From JAJXZP01 sp963787185 (GTDB lineage Bacteria; Spirochaetota; Spirochaetia; Treponematales; Rectinemataceae): DNA of 64,000 nt. Of the stretch, positions 8,046 through 17,007 are shown one piece after another. Made by a program: the position numbers and the translations under genes. The notes below the pieces were generated by a model, which saw only the letters and a program-made list of their open reading frames with translations, had not been told where the DNA came from and ran no database searches. Each line of letters opens with the position of its first letter. Within the stretch, counting starts at the first letter, position 1. The DNA is taken from contig CAWBCC010000015.1 in assembly GCA_963787185.1 (NCBI GenBank), positions 62,001 through 126,000 on the forward strand, given 5' to 3'.

Positions 8046-9260
8046 ATGAGCGATGACTTCGTCGATGAGAATCGAGTTCCACGAGGCCGCGGGTCCCTGA
8101 CCTTCCCGCTCTACTGGTTGGTCTGGATCGTGTGGCTTCCCTTCCTGGCGCCCGGAATCCTGCAAATTCTCAGGTCGCCCTCCAAATCTTCATTGCAGCT
8201 CCTGACTCTTCTCTGCCTGGCTTTGTTCACCGCTCTCTATCTGGCCGCGACTTACCTCGCCGCGCGCGACCTATACAGTCTCGCGCCGGGATATCGGGTG
8301 GCCGGTTCGAAGGCGAAATGGCCGGTCGGGGCCGCGATGGCGGCCCTTTCGGTCATCATCGCGACGCTCAACCGCGAGTCGGTTTCGCTCGACATGTCCC
8401 CCTTCATCTATACGGCGGCCTACGTAGCCGGCACATTCGGGCTTCCCCGCGCGGCGTTCGCGAACGCCGCCGTCCTGTTGATATTCCTGGCGACCGGTCT
8501 CATTCTAAAGATGAAGCCCGCGGAGACGGCGCAGGCCGTCTTTCTGATCTGCGTGGTCGGTTTCATGACCATCACCTGGGTGCACTCGATAACGACGAAT
8601 CGAAAGCTGGAGATGGCCCGGCACGAGGTTTCGCGACTGGCGGTCACAAACGAAAGGCTGCGCATCGCCCGCGATCTTCACGACCTGCTCGGCCACACCC
8701 TGACCCTGATCCGGCTGAAGAGCGAACTCGCCGGGCGGCTCCTGCGCTCCGATCCGGAGCGCGCAGGCGGGGAAATCGAGGATATAGGGAGGGAAGCCGG
8801 ATCGGCATTGCAGAAGGTCCGCGAGGCTCTCTCCCGTTACCGAAGCATGAGCCTCGAGGGAGAGCTGCGCGCCGCCCGCGAGATACTGGCCGCCTCAGGC
8901 ATCGCGTGCCGAGTCGACTGGGATCCGGTCGCGATCGGCACGCTGCCGGCGAAGCACGAGGAGGCCCTGGCATTCGCGGTGCGCGAAGGGGTGACGAACG
9001 TGGTCCGCCACAGCTCGGCGCGGAGCTGCACGCTGCGCCTGTCGAAGAATGACGCGATGATCAGGGTCGAGATTCTGGACGACGGCAGGGCCGAGGGGCC
9101 GGCGGTGAAGGAAGGCAGCGGTATCCGGGGCCTGCGCGATCGTGTCGCCGCCCTCGGAGGACGCTGCGAAGCCGGCTACGTTTCGCCCCAGGGCTTCATT
9201 CTGACCGTCACTCTTGCTCCGCCGGCTCGGGGGGCGGTGGAGAGTCCGCCAAACTCATGA
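8046..9260 (+). CDS. DesK/NarL-type sensor histidine kinase
   Basis: 404 aa. Several hydrophobic segments fill residues about 20-180 (around 20-42, 50-72, 94-107, 118-150 and 163-180), with no large periplasmic domain, so it probably senses the membrane itself, as DesK does. The HisKA_3 phosphoacceptor is His212 in IARDLHDLLGHTLTLI. The HATPase_c domain follows (EGVTNVVRHSSA as N box, ILDDGRA, GSGIRGLRDRVAALGG as G boxes). It should phosphorylate the response regulator whose ATG overlaps its stop codon (ATGA, 9257-9260). Genes downstream encode an envelope export system, so the likely signal is envelope or lipoprotein status; that is an inference from context. Confidence 0.92.
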   Translation: MSDDFVDENRVPRGRGSLTFPLYWLVWIVWLPFLAPGILQILRSPSKSSLQLLTLLCLALFTALYLAATYLAARDLYSLAPGYRVAGSKAKWPVGAAMAALSVIIATLNRESVSLDMSPFIYTAAYVAGTFGLPRAAFANAAVLLIFLATGLILKMKPAETAQAVFLICVVGFMTITWVHSITTNRKLEMARHEVSRLAVTNERLRIARDLHDLLGHTLTLIRLKSELAGRLLRSDPERAGGEIEDIGREAGSALQKVREALSRYRSMSLEGELRAAREILAASGIACRVDWDPVAIGTLPAKHEEALAFAVREGVTNVVRHSSARSCTLRLSKNDAMIRVEILDDGRAEGPAVKEGSGIRGLRDRVAALGGRCEAGYVSPQGFILTVTLAPPARGAVESPPNS

Positions 9261-9883
9261 TCCGGATACTGCTCGCCGAGGATCAGGCGATGGTGCGGGG
9301 AGCGCTGGCAGCCCTGCTCTCGCTGGAACCCGACATGGAGATCGTGGCGGAGGTCGGACGCGGCGACGAGGTTCTCGATGCGGCGCGGTCGAATGCGCCC
9401 GACGTCGCGCTGCTCGACATAGAGATGCCCGGCGGAAGCGGCATCGTCGCGGCGGCGCAGCTGCACGAACTGTTGCCTTCCTGTCGCATTCTCATGCTGA
9501 CGACCTTCGGACATCCCGGCTATCTGAAACAGGCGATCCAAGGCGGTGCAGTCGGATTCCTGACCAAGGACGCACCGACGGCCGAGCTCGCCTCCGCGAT
9601 CCGCCGAGTGCTGGCCGGAGCGCGCGTGATCGATCCGAAACTGGCCGTCGACGCCCTCGGCGAGAGGGACAACCCCCTCACCGAAAGGGAGCGGGACGTC
9701 CTCGCCGCGGCCGGGACGGGCGCGAGCGTCGCCGATATCGCCTCGAGGCTCTTTCTTTCCGTCGGCACCGTGCGGAACTATCTTTCGAACGCCATTCAAA
9801 AGACCTATTCGCGGAATCGCATCGAAGCCTTCCGCGTCGCCAAGGCGCGGGGCTGGCTGCCCGACGGCCGATCCGACCTCTGA
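9257..9883 (+). CDS. NarL/LuxR-type response regulator
   Basis: 208 aa. The receiver domain has acidic D9, phosphoacceptor D54 (LLDIEMPGG) and K104 (FLTKDAP). The C-terminal LuxR HTH is PLTERERDVLAAAGTGASVA with SVGTVRNYLSNAIQKT. It is translationally coupled to the kinase. The most probable targets are the operon promoter and the 157-bp gap before the ABC genes, which carries three GAGCCGCTCC-like direct repeats (9890-9984). Confidence 0.93.
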   Translation: MIRILLAEDQAMVRGALAALLSLEPDMEIVAEVGRGDEVLDAARSNAPDVALLDIEMPGGSGIVAAAQLHELLPSCRILMLTTFGHPGYLKQAIQGGAVGFLTKDAPTAELASAIRRVLAGARVIDPKLAVDALGERDNPLTERERDVLAAAGTGASVADIASRLFLSVGTVRNYLSNAIQKTYSRNRIEAFRVAKARGWLPDGRSDL

Positions 9884-9889
9884 AACTCC

Positions 9890-9984
9890 GAGCCGCTCCC
9901 ATAATGTGTCCGCATTTTGCAGGAGCCGCTCCATATGACAAAAGTCATCGAAAACCGGTGACATGCCCCACTACGAGCCGTTCC
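9890..9984. repeat. Three direct repeats GAGCCGCTCC, candidate regulator sites
   Basis: GAGCCGCTCC occurs at 9890-9899 and 9923-9932, and GAGCCGTTCC at 9975-9984, all in the intergenic gap between the response regulator and the ATPase gene. The first two are followed by similar bases (CATAATG and ATATGAC). They could bind the DesR-like regulator or be chance similarity in GC-rich DNA. Confidence 0.35.
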
Positions 9985-10040
9985 GGGTCCTGCGTACATT
10001 ACAACCCGAGGACACCGAAACTATGGAGAGGAGCGCAGGC

Positions 10041-10727
10041 ATGTCGCCCATCAGTCTCGTCAAAGTCGACAAGCGCTATAGACTCGGCAGGACGGAAGCC
10101 TCCGCCCTCGCCGGCGTCAATCTGGAGATCCGTCCCGGGGAACGGGTCTGTCTCATGGGTCCTTCGGGAAGCGGAAAGTCGACGCTGCTGAATATCATCG
10201 GCTGCGTGGACAAGCCTTCGGGCGGCACCGTGCTGATAGACGGCGAGGACACAGGCAGGCTCTCGGACAATCGGCTTTCCGAGTTCCGCAACCGGACGAT
10301 GGGATTCGTATTCCAGAGTTTCAATCTCATACCCGTTCTCTCCGTCTTCGAAAACGTCGAGTATCCCCTGCTGCTTCGGCGACTGCCGGCGAAGGAGAGG
10401 AGGGAGCGTGTCGAGGAGCTTCTCGCCAAGGTAGGCATCGCCGAGTACTCGAGGCGCAGCCCCGACGAGCTCTCCGGAGGCCAAAGGCAGAGGGTGGCCA
10501 TCGCCCGGGCCCTCGTGGTCGAGCCGCATCTGGTGATCGCGGACGAGCCGACCGCATCCATGGATCACCGCACGGGGAGGACGATCATGGAGCTCATGGT
10601 GGAGATGAATGCTTCGGCGGGATCGACTCTGATATTCGCGACGCACGATCCCGCGGTCTCGAGCTTCGCGAGTCGCATAGTCACACTGGCCGACGGACGA
10701 ATCGCTGACGACAGGGGGAACACATGA
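10041..10727 (+). CDS. ABC transporter ATPase, LolD/MacB-like
   Basis: 228 aa from the ATG at 10041, chosen because AGAGGAG (10027-10033) precedes it; the longer in-frame start at 9963 lacks a ribosome site. It contains Walker A GPSGSGKST, Q-loop GFVFQSFNLIPVLSVFENVE, signature LSGGQRQRVAIARAL and Walker B LVIADEPTA. The FVFQSFNLIP segment is characteristic of the LolD/MacB/FtsE group, which power mechanotransmission rather than substrate import. Its stop overlaps the permease start (10724-10727). Confidence 0.95.
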   Translation: MSPISLVKVDKRYRLGRTEASALAGVNLEIRPGERVCLMGPSGSGKSTLLNIIGCVDKPSGGTVLIDGEDTGRLSDNRLSEFRNRTMGFVFQSFNLIPVLSVFENVEYPLLLRRLPAKERRERVEELLAKVGIAEYSRRSPDELSGGQRQRVAIARALVVEPHLVIADEPTASMDHRTGRTIMELMVEMNASAGSTLIFATHDPAVSSFASRIVTLADGRIADDRGNT

Positions 10728-11950
10728 GAGATTTCCTCATCGCCTGGCGGAACCTGCTTCGCCACAGGCGCAGGACTCTCACCACTCTGTCGGCCCTGAT
10801 CATCGGTCTGGCGGGTCTGGTCGTGTTCCAGGGTTTTCTCGGCGAAGAGATGCGCAATTTCCGCGACAGCACCATTCTCGGAGGAATCGGTCACATCGAG
10901 GTAGCGGGAGGAGAGGGATATTTCGGAGACGGAGCCTTCGATCCCTATGCGTACATCCTCGGGAACGCGAAGGCACTGGAAACCAAACTCGAACGCGATC
11001 CCCGCGTCGCCTGCGTCTTTCCTTCCACCGGCATCACCGCGGTGGCCGGAAAAGGAAAAAAGGCGACGACCCTCCTCGTCGCAGGCTACCCGCCCGAGCG
11101 GATGTACTTCGCGCCGCCGGCCGGCATCGTGCGACAGCCGCGGGATCGATTCAGCCTGGGCACGCTCGTGGCCGGCTCGCCGATCGAGCCGGGGGCGCGC
11201 GACCGGATCGTCCTCGGAGAGACCGCCGCCAGGGTGCTCGGCGCGAGACCGGGAGAGATAGTCACTCTGATGGCGATCCTGCCGGACGGCGGTCTCGCGG
11301 GGCGCGACTTCAGGGTCGCCGCGGTCTACCGCTCCGCCGGGCTCGACAAGATGTTCGCCTACACCGACTACGAGACGGCGAAGGCCTTCACCGGCATTTC
11401 CGGCCCGCCCGTCCTCGATGTCATCGCGAAGAACATCGCCGCGGTTCCCGCGATCGTTGGCAGCCTGCCCGCCGGCACCGCGTACCGAACTTGGGACCGG
11501 CTCGCGACACTCTACGTCCAGGTCGACCGGATGCTCATGAGCTTTCTCGACGTAATCCGCGCGATCATTCTCCTGGTCACCCTCTTCATCCTCGCCAACT
11601 CGATGAGTCGGGCCGTGCTCGAGCGCATGCGGGAGTGGGGGACGCTGCGTGCGATCGGAACCAAGAGGCGCGATGTCCTGTTCATCGTCCTGCTGGAGGG
11701 TTGCCTGCAGGGGGCGGCGGGCGCTCTCATCGGGGTCGGGCTCGGCTTCGCGATTTCGGGAGCGATCGACCTCGCGGGAGGACTGCACGTCCGCGAAGGC
11801 ACGGAACTCTTCCTCGTGACAGTACGGCCCGGCCTGGATGCGGTGTGGCGAAACGCCATTCCGGCGATCTCGACCGCGGGGATCGCCGCGATCCTGCCGG
11901 GACTCCGCACCGTGCGGCTTCCCCTCGCCCGCTGTCTGCGGGAAAGCTAG
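10724..11950 (+). CDS. FtsX-fold permease, LolC/LolE-like (first)
   Basis: 408 aa. The order is one N-terminal TM helix (about 18-36, LTTLSALIIGLAGLVVF), a large MacB-type periplasmic domain (about 40-270), then three TM helices carrying the FtsX fold (ILLVTLFILANSMSRAVLER, the GTLRAIGTKRRDVLFIVL coupling motif, AAGALIGVGLGFAI and the last segment near 385). The RAIGTKR motif is diagnostic of LolC/LolE/MacB permeases. Together with the next gene it probably forms a LolC/LolE-like heterodimer with the ATPase. Confidence 0.92.
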   Translation: MRDFLIAWRNLLRHRRRTLTTLSALIIGLAGLVVFQGFLGEEMRNFRDSTILGGIGHIEVAGGEGYFGDGAFDPYAYILGNAKALETKLERDPRVACVFPSTGITAVAGKGKKATTLLVAGYPPERMYFAPPAGIVRQPRDRFSLGTLVAGSPIEPGARDRIVLGETAARVLGARPGEIVTLMAILPDGGLAGRDFRVAAVYRSAGLDKMFAYTDYETAKAFTGISGPPVLDVIAKNIAAVPAIVGSLPAGTAYRTWDRLATLYVQVDRMLMSFLDVIRAIILLVTLFILANSMSRAVLERMREWGTLRAIGTKRRDVLFIVLLEGCLQGAAGALIGVGLGFAISGAIDLAGGLHVREGTELFLVTVRPGLDAVWRNAIPAISTAGIAAILPGLRTVRLPLARCLRES

Positions 11951-11962
11951 GAGGGTGTCGAA

Positions 11963-13249
11963 ATGCTTCGAGTGTTTGAACAGCCGGCCGGCGAGGCTCG
12001 CATGAGTCGTCTGCGCGCGATCCTGTCCCTGGGGCTCCGGAACCTTCTTCGAAACCGGCGCAGAACGATATCCACGCTCCTCGCGATCTCGACCGGCCTG
12101 CTCGGATTGACGCTGCTAGACGGATTCGTCACGTATTCCATGAACGGCTTCCGGAACGCGATCGTCGAGAGCGGCACCGGCCACCTCCAGATCGTCCGCT
12201 CACCCTCCTACTTCGACGAAGGCGATTCCGACCCCTTTCCGTTCATGATGGGAAACGCCCGGGAGATCGAGTCCATGCTCCGCGCCATGCCGCAGGTGAG
12301 GGACGTCATGCCCTCGCTTTCGTTCAACGCGGTGATCGTCGCCGGCGGCAAGACGGCTACCGTGGAGGTGTCGGCGCTTCCGATCGCCCAGGCACATACC
12401 GATCTGAGCGCCCGCACCATCGTCTCGGGCAGAGATATGGAGGCGGGCGATTCCGGCAGGATCCTCGTCGGCACGGGGGTGGCCCGCAAGCTCGGCCTGC
12501 ATCCCGGCGACACCGTGTCTCTTTTCGCGCTGAGCGACGGAGGGGGCGTCAACACGGAGAGTTTCACCGTTTCGGGAATCTCCTCTTCCGCCATCGCCGC
12601 CGTCGACAACGTTTCCGTATCGATGGGTCTCGGCGACGCGCAGATGCTCGTCGGCGTGCATGACGTCCCCGATTTGATCGTCTTTCTCAAACGGACGGCC
12701 GACACCGCGGCGATGGCGGCGAAGCTCGCGGCGTCTCCGCGCTCTTCCCCTCTGTTCGGTCTCACCGTGCGTAGCTGGGAGCAGCTTTCACCCGATTACC
12801 GGCAGGCGAATTCCTTCTACCGGATGATCCTCGGCACCGCGCGCCTCATCGTGCTTCTCGTGGCGCTCCTCTCGATCTCGGGCTCCCTCTCTCTATCGGC
12901 GCTCGAACGCTACCGAGAGTTGGGGACGCTCAGAGCGTTCGGGACGAAACGACAGCAGCTCTTTCTCATGTTGATCGCCGAAAGTTTCTTCCTCGGAATC
13001 GCCGGAGCTCTCGCGGGCTGCTCCGTGGGGGCCGGAGTGTCGTGGATCATCGACGCTTTCGGGGGAGTCTCCATGCCGGCGGAACCGGGAATGTCCACCG
13101 CATCGGTGATGATCCGCTTCACGCCCGACATTTCGAACTTTTTCGGAAATGGAGGCTGGGTTCTCCTGGCCTCGATCGTCGGCGCTGCGGTGCCCTGGCT
13201 GCACACACGTCGGTTGGGCATCGCCGAGCTGTTGCGTTCCAAGAATTAG
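11963..13249 (+). CDS. FtsX-fold permease, LolC/LolE-like (second)
   Basis: 428 aa. AGGAGGG straddles the previous stop codon and sits 8 nt before the ATG at 11963; a second in-frame ATG at 12002 (MSRLRAIL) is possible. It has the same architecture as the preceding gene: N-terminal TM near 35-55, periplasmic domain, then LIVLLVALLSISGSLSLSAL, ELGTLRAFGTKRQQLFLMLI and two more helices. It is clearly a paralogue of the first permease, as LolC is of LolE. Residues 270-290 are a linker rich in polar residues. Confidence 0.92.
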   Translation: MLRVFEQPAGEARMSRLRAILSLGLRNLLRNRRRTISTLLAISTGLLGLTLLDGFVTYSMNGFRNAIVESGTGHLQIVRSPSYFDEGDSDPFPFMMGNAREIESMLRAMPQVRDVMPSLSFNAVIVAGGKTATVEVSALPIAQAHTDLSARTIVSGRDMEAGDSGRILVGTGVARKLGLHPGDTVSLFALSDGGGVNTESFTVSGISSSAIAAVDNVSVSMGLGDAQMLVGVHDVPDLIVFLKRTADTAAMAAKLAASPRSSPLFGLTVRSWEQLSPDYRQANSFYRMILGTARLIVLLVALLSISGSLSLSALERYRELGTLRAFGTKRQQLFLMLIAESFFLGIAGALAGCSVGAGVSWIIDAFGGVSMPAEPGMSTASVMIRFTPDISNFFGNGGWVLLASIVGAAVPWLHTRRLGIAELLRSKN

Positions 13250-13257
13250 GAGAAACC

Positions 13258-14016
13258 ATGAAAAGGAAAATCACGATGCTCGCCGCAGTCGCGGCCCTCC
13301 TCGCCGCCAATGCCTACGCGCAGTCCGCGTCCGAGCTCCTCGCGCGCTCCGACGCCGAGCGCACGATATCCGACATGAGCTTCGACGTCCGGCTCGTCTC
13401 GTTCGACGGCGGCCGGACGACGGCGGAAGACACGCTCTGGGGCTTCGTCAAGGTCGGATCGGACCACAACCGCGTCCTCATGTACTTCGCCCAACCCGCC
13501 TCGGAAAGAGGGCGGAAGCTTCTCGTCGACGGCGACACGGTCTACCTCCTCTTTCCCCGGACGACCAATCCGATCAGGCTTTCGCCGCTCCAGACGCTCA
13601 TAGGCCAGGCATCCGACGGCGACGTGGTCCGGACCTTCGCCTCGGACTACGATGTGGATTCGCTCTCCGATGCGAGCCTCGACGGCGTGGCCTGCTACCG
13701 CTTCGAGCTGACCGCCAAGGAGGGCGTGGGCGATTCGAGCTACAAGCACGTGCGTCTGTGGATAGACCGCTCCTCGCTGAACCTCAGATATGCCGAGTTC
13801 TTCGCCGACTCGGGGGTTCTTCTCAAGAAGGCGCACTATGCGGATTACCGCCGGGTCGAAGGCAAGAACGTGCCCTTCGAGGTGGATATCTACACCGGTG
13901 ACGACCCCCGGAAGCACACGACCATGACCTTCCTGAAAGTCGGCGAACACCCCGTTCCGGAAACGGAGTTTCGGAGAGACTATCTCGTCGACTGGGTTCC
14001 CGGGGAGCCGCGATGA
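13258..14016 (+). CDS. LolA-like outer membrane lipoprotein-sorting protein
   Basis: 252 aa from the ATG at 13258 (AGGAGA five bases upstream; the longer upstream ORF is only read-through). The signal peptide MKRKITMLAAVAALLAANAYA is cleaved before QSASE, with no lipobox cysteine, so it is a soluble periplasmic protein. The rest reads as the LolA-like half-barrel family (DMSFDVRLVSFDG, ETRVLMYF-type strands, GRKLLVDGDTVYLLFP, YFVDIYTGDD-type strands). It would carry lipoprotein or lipid released by the two FtsX-type permeases. It belongs to the variant LolA_like family rather than classical E. coli LolA. Confidence 0.85.
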   Translation: MKRKITMLAAVAALLAANAYAQSASELLARSDAERTISDMSFDVRLVSFDGGRTTAEDTLWGFVKVGSDHNRVLMYFAQPASERGRKLLVDGDTVYLLFPRTTNPIRLSPLQTLIGQASDGDVVRTFASDYDVDSLSDASLDGVACYRFELTAKEGVGDSSYKHVRLWIDRSSLNLRYAEFFADSGVLLKKAHYADYRRVEGKNVPFEVDIYTGDDPRKHTTMTFLKVGEHPVPETEFRRDYLVDWVPGEPR

Positions 14017-15296
14017 GGTTCTTCGCTCTCTGCGTCTTCTGCCTGGGCCTGGTCGAGGCGACCGCGCTCTTCGGCCTCGAGGGAGAGCTGGCCTCCGATC
14101 TCGCGCCGACCGCCGCCCTCGTCTCGACGGCCGGTCCCGGCTCTCCGCTCGTGCAGGCCGAAACCACCCGGATAACCACACAACTCGCGCTGACCGACAG
14201 CGAAACCCTCGCCGACGGGCTCGTGATCTCCGGGACGGGGTGGCTTCTCCTCGACAGTCTGCCGAACTACGATCCCACCCAGGTTCCCGCGGCCAGGCTC
14301 GACCTTTCGACTCGATTGCTCCAGCTCAACCTCACCTGGCAGATCCTGCCGGGAACGCTCGTCTGGGAGACCGGAAAACAGATCATTCACCCCTCTTCGG
14401 GCTTTTTCCGACAGCCTCTGGACCTCATCTCGCGCGGAGCTGCGGGCAATGTTCCCGTGCAGATCCCGGGCGCCGCGCCGCAGTGGGAGGAAGGCTGGGT
14501 CGGCACGAAGCTCGACTGGCTGGTCGGCAACTTCACCTTCGAGAATTTTCTCTCTCCACCTTTGAACTGGTCGGGCGGCGCGGACAGCGCGCTGCAGTAC
14601 CTGAGCCTTCCGCAGCCCGACTGGCTCGATCAGTCCAGAATCGATATTCATATCGGCGCCGTCGATATGCAGCTTCTCGGACTCGTCTCGGCCATGGACG
14701 CGGGCGGCGGCCGAGCGGCGGTCGATTTCACCGGGGGAATGGGGCTGGACGCGAACCTCGGGCAAGATCTGACGGTACGCGGCGAGATTTCCGCGGCTTC
14801 CTCTCAGGACAGAATAACCGTCCTGGACCCCGTCGCGCTCGCGACCGCGAGCCAGTCGATCCCCTGGGCGCCGCGCGCCCTGATCGGGCTCACCTGGTCT
14901 TTTACTCCCGACCTTTCCCTGATGGGCGAATACTACTACAACGGTCTCGGTTTCGCCGGCGGGGACTACGGCCGCGTCCTCCAATTTGCGCAGAACCGGC
15001 AAAGCCTCGATTCTTCGGCTCCCGACCTGCTCGGGCAATTCGGTACGTTCGACGCGGCCCGGCACTACGGATTCATCCGGCTGGCGGACAACGTCACCCG
15101 GAAGCTCAGCCTGCAGGGATGGTCGCAGGTCAATCTGCAGGACCTTTCCGGAATGGTGGGAGGGACGATTTCCGTGACGAACGACAGCTGGGGCTTGAGC
15201 GGTTCTCTCATGAATACCTGGGGCAGGAGCGATACCGAAGCCGGTCTCCTCCCCGAACTCTGGCAGTTCGATATCGAGGCGCAGGTATATTTCTAG
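14013..15296 (+). CDS. Probable outer-membrane beta-barrel protein
   Basis: 427 aa with a signal peptide (MRFFALCVFCLGLVEATALF) and no recognised domain. The remainder alternates polar and hydrophobic residues in short strands (LDLSTRLLQLNLTWQILPG, LIGLTWSFTPDLSLMGEYYY, KLSLQGWSQVNLQ) and ends in aromatic EAQVYF, the C-terminal signature of barrel proteins. Its start overlaps the LolA-like stop (ATGA, 14013-14016), tying it to the export operon as a possible outer-membrane acceptor or cargo. The 3' end overlaps the remnant gene on the opposite strand by four bases. Confidence 0.7.
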   Translation: MRFFALCVFCLGLVEATALFGLEGELASDLAPTAALVSTAGPGSPLVQAETTRITTQLALTDSETLADGLVISGTGWLLLDSLPNYDPTQVPAARLDLSTRLLQLNLTWQILPGTLVWETGKQIIHPSSGFFRQPLDLISRGAAGNVPVQIPGAAPQWEEGWVGTKLDWLVGNFTFENFLSPPLNWSGGADSALQYLSLPQPDWLDQSRIDIHIGAVDMQLLGLVSAMDAGGGRAAVDFTGGMGLDANLGQDLTVRGEISAASSQDRITVLDPVALATASQSIPWAPRALIGLTWSFTPDLSLMGEYYYNGLGFAGGDYGRVLQFAQNRQSLDSSAPDLLGQFGTFDAARHYGFIRLADNVTRKLSLQGWSQVNLQDLSGMVGGTISVTNDSWGLSGSLMNTWGRSDTEAGLLPELWQFDIEAQVYF

Positions 15297-15454
15297 TCGA
15301 AAGGGGGCAGTCCTGATAAATCGAAACGCTCAGCGCCCGGCATCTTCCGATTTATAGATGATCCCGGTATCCTTCCAATCGTAGATGCATGGAGGCGCTT
15401 GTACTCTTCCTCTTTCTCGGACCGGACTTTGATGACTGAGCCATAACGTTTCAT
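15293..15454 (-). pseudogene. Chimeric remnant: L-rhamnose-mutarotase-like start joined to a foreign 3' end
   Basis: From the ATG at 15454 the minus strand reads MKRYGSVIKVRSEKEEEYKR, then LHA, the exact opening of RhaM/YiiL-type L-rhamnose mutarotases. The similarity then stops. The following bases, in another frame, read YDWKDTGIIYKSEDAGR and a stop (15330), which closely matches the last residues of the metallo-beta-lactamase-fold gene 5 kb away (YDWKDTSIIYKPEESR). An internal deletion or recombination therefore appears to have joined the 5' end of one gene to the 3' end of another and destroyed the reading frame. It is the last cistron of the sugar transport operon, 9 nt after the ATPase stop. 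Confidence 0.7.
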
Positions 15455-15463
15455 TGCCTTCTC

Positions 15464-16978
15464 CTACGCGAGGAGCTCGCCGATCCTGCGGCCGACTTCG
15501 TCGCTCGCATAACGCGTTTCGTTGAGGTCGGCGAGTTCGCCTACGATGCGGAATTCCTTGAATATGAGGATACGCCTGGCTAGGGAAATCATCTCGGGCA
15601 TGTCGGAGGAGATGAGGATGATGCTCTTGCCCTCCTGTTTCGCCATGTTCCACACCAGATCATGGATATACTCCTTGGCTCCGACATCGACGCCGACGGT
15701 CGGTTCGTCGATGATGAGGATGTCGCAGTTGGCTATGAGCCATTTGCTGATGACGATCTTCTGCTGGTTCCCGCCCGAAAGGCTCTCGACGATCTGCTGC
15801 GGGCCCTGGGTCTTGATTTCCAGGCGGTCGATGACGTCCAGCGTAGGTGTAAGCTCGGCGCGGGGAGACAGGAACCCAAGTACTTTGGAGGCCAGCGTCT
15901 TCCAGATGGTGATGGTCACGTTGGTGTTGACGCTGGCGCTGAGGATGAGGCCTTCCTCCTTCCTGTTTTCGCTGACGTAACCGATTCCGTATCGATAGAG
16001 GGCGTCGGAGACGGAGTTGATCCGGGCCTTCTTGCCCCGGACGATGATCTCGCCGGATTCATGCTCGTATTCCCCTATGATCGTCTTGGCCAGTTCGGTT
16101 CGCCCCGATCCCACGAGCCCATAGAATCCGAGGATTTCTCCCGGATGGAGAGCCAGGCTGACACCGTCGAAGAGTTCACTCTTGATATTCCTGACTTCGA
16201 GAACATTTTCGCCGGTCTTGATATCGAGGAACGAGCGAAACAATTCATCATTCGTCGTGCGGCCGATCATCATGTTGATGATTTCTTGGCGGCTGACCTC
16301 GTCGCTGGGACGTGTGCCGATGAGTTGTCCGTCGCGCAAGACCGTCAGGACATCGCACAAGGCTTTCACTTCTTCGAGCTTGTGCGAGACGAAGACGATG
16401 CAGACATCCTGGCTTCGCAGCCGCCGCAAGAGCTCGAAGAGATGATCGGCCTCGTGGAGGGTGAGCGACGATGTCGGCTCATCGAGCAGGAGGATGCGCG
16501 CCCCCGACGACAGCGCCCGAGCGATCTGGGCGAGCTGCTTTTGGGCGGTGCTCAACTCGTCGATATCCGTTTTCGGCGAAAGCTGGAGCTCCACCATCTC
16601 CATGTATTTCCGGGCTTCGGTGTTCAACGCTTTCCAGTCGATGAACGCCCAGCGCCGGAAGCGGGGGAGCTTGTCCAGCATGATGTTCTCGGCGACGGTC
16701 GTCCGATGCACTATCTGAATTTCCTGGTGGACTATGCTGATTTTTCTGCCGATGGCGTCGAACGAATCCTTGAGGGAGAGCTCTTGGCCGTCCAACAGCA
16801 ACGTTCCATTGTCGGGTTGATAGATGCCGCACAGTATCTTCATGAGCGTGCTCTTGCCCGCGCCGTTCTCGCCGAGCAGGGCATGGATCGTGCCGGAATG
16901 GAACTCGACCGTGACCTTGTCGAGAGCCTTCACTCCGGGAAACGATTTCGAGATCGATCTTGCCTCTAGAACAGCCAT
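15464..16978 (-). CDS. Sugar ABC importer ATPase, RbsA/MglA-type
   Basis: 504 aa with two fused ABC domains, as in RbsA/MglA. The first has Walker A GENGAGKST, degenerate signature LSTAQKQLAQIARAL and Walker B LLLDEPTSSL. The second has a modified Walker A (GLVGSGRTE), signature ESLSGGNQQKIVISKWL and LIIDEPTVGVDVGAK. A degenerate second Walker A is normal for this family. It energises the permease and binding protein encoded just upstream. A GC-rich hairpin lies between it and the binding-protein gene. Confidence 0.95.
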   Translation of the reverse strand: MAVLEARSISKSFPGVKALDKVTVEFHSGTIHALLGENGAGKSTLMKILCGIYQPDNGTLLLDGQELSLKDSFDAIGRKISIVHQEIQIVHRTTVAENIMLDKLPRFRRWAFIDWKALNTEARKYMEMVELQLSPKTDIDELSTAQKQLAQIARALSSGARILLLDEPTSSLTLHEADHLFELLRRLRSQDVCIVFVSHKLEEVKALCDVLTVLRDGQLIGTRPSDEVSRQEIINMMIGRTTNDELFRSFLDIKTGENVLEVRNIKSELFDGVSLALHPGEILGFYGLVGSGRTELAKTIIGEYEHESGEIIVRGKKARINSVSDALYRYGIGYVSENRKEEGLILSASVNTNVTITIWKTLASKVLGFLSPRAELTPTLDVIDRLEIKTQGPQQIVESLSGGNQQKIVISKWLIANCDILIIDEPTVGVDVGAKEYIHDLVWNMAKQEGKSIILISSDMPEMISLARRILIFKEFRIVGELADLNETRYASDEVGRRIGELLA

Positions 16979-17007
16979 CGTGGTTTAACCCTAACAGGCC
17001 GGCCCAC

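Noticed and set aside
15662..16969. 435-codon plus-strand ORF
   Set aside because: Antisense to the RbsA-type ATPase, which carries full ABC motifs.
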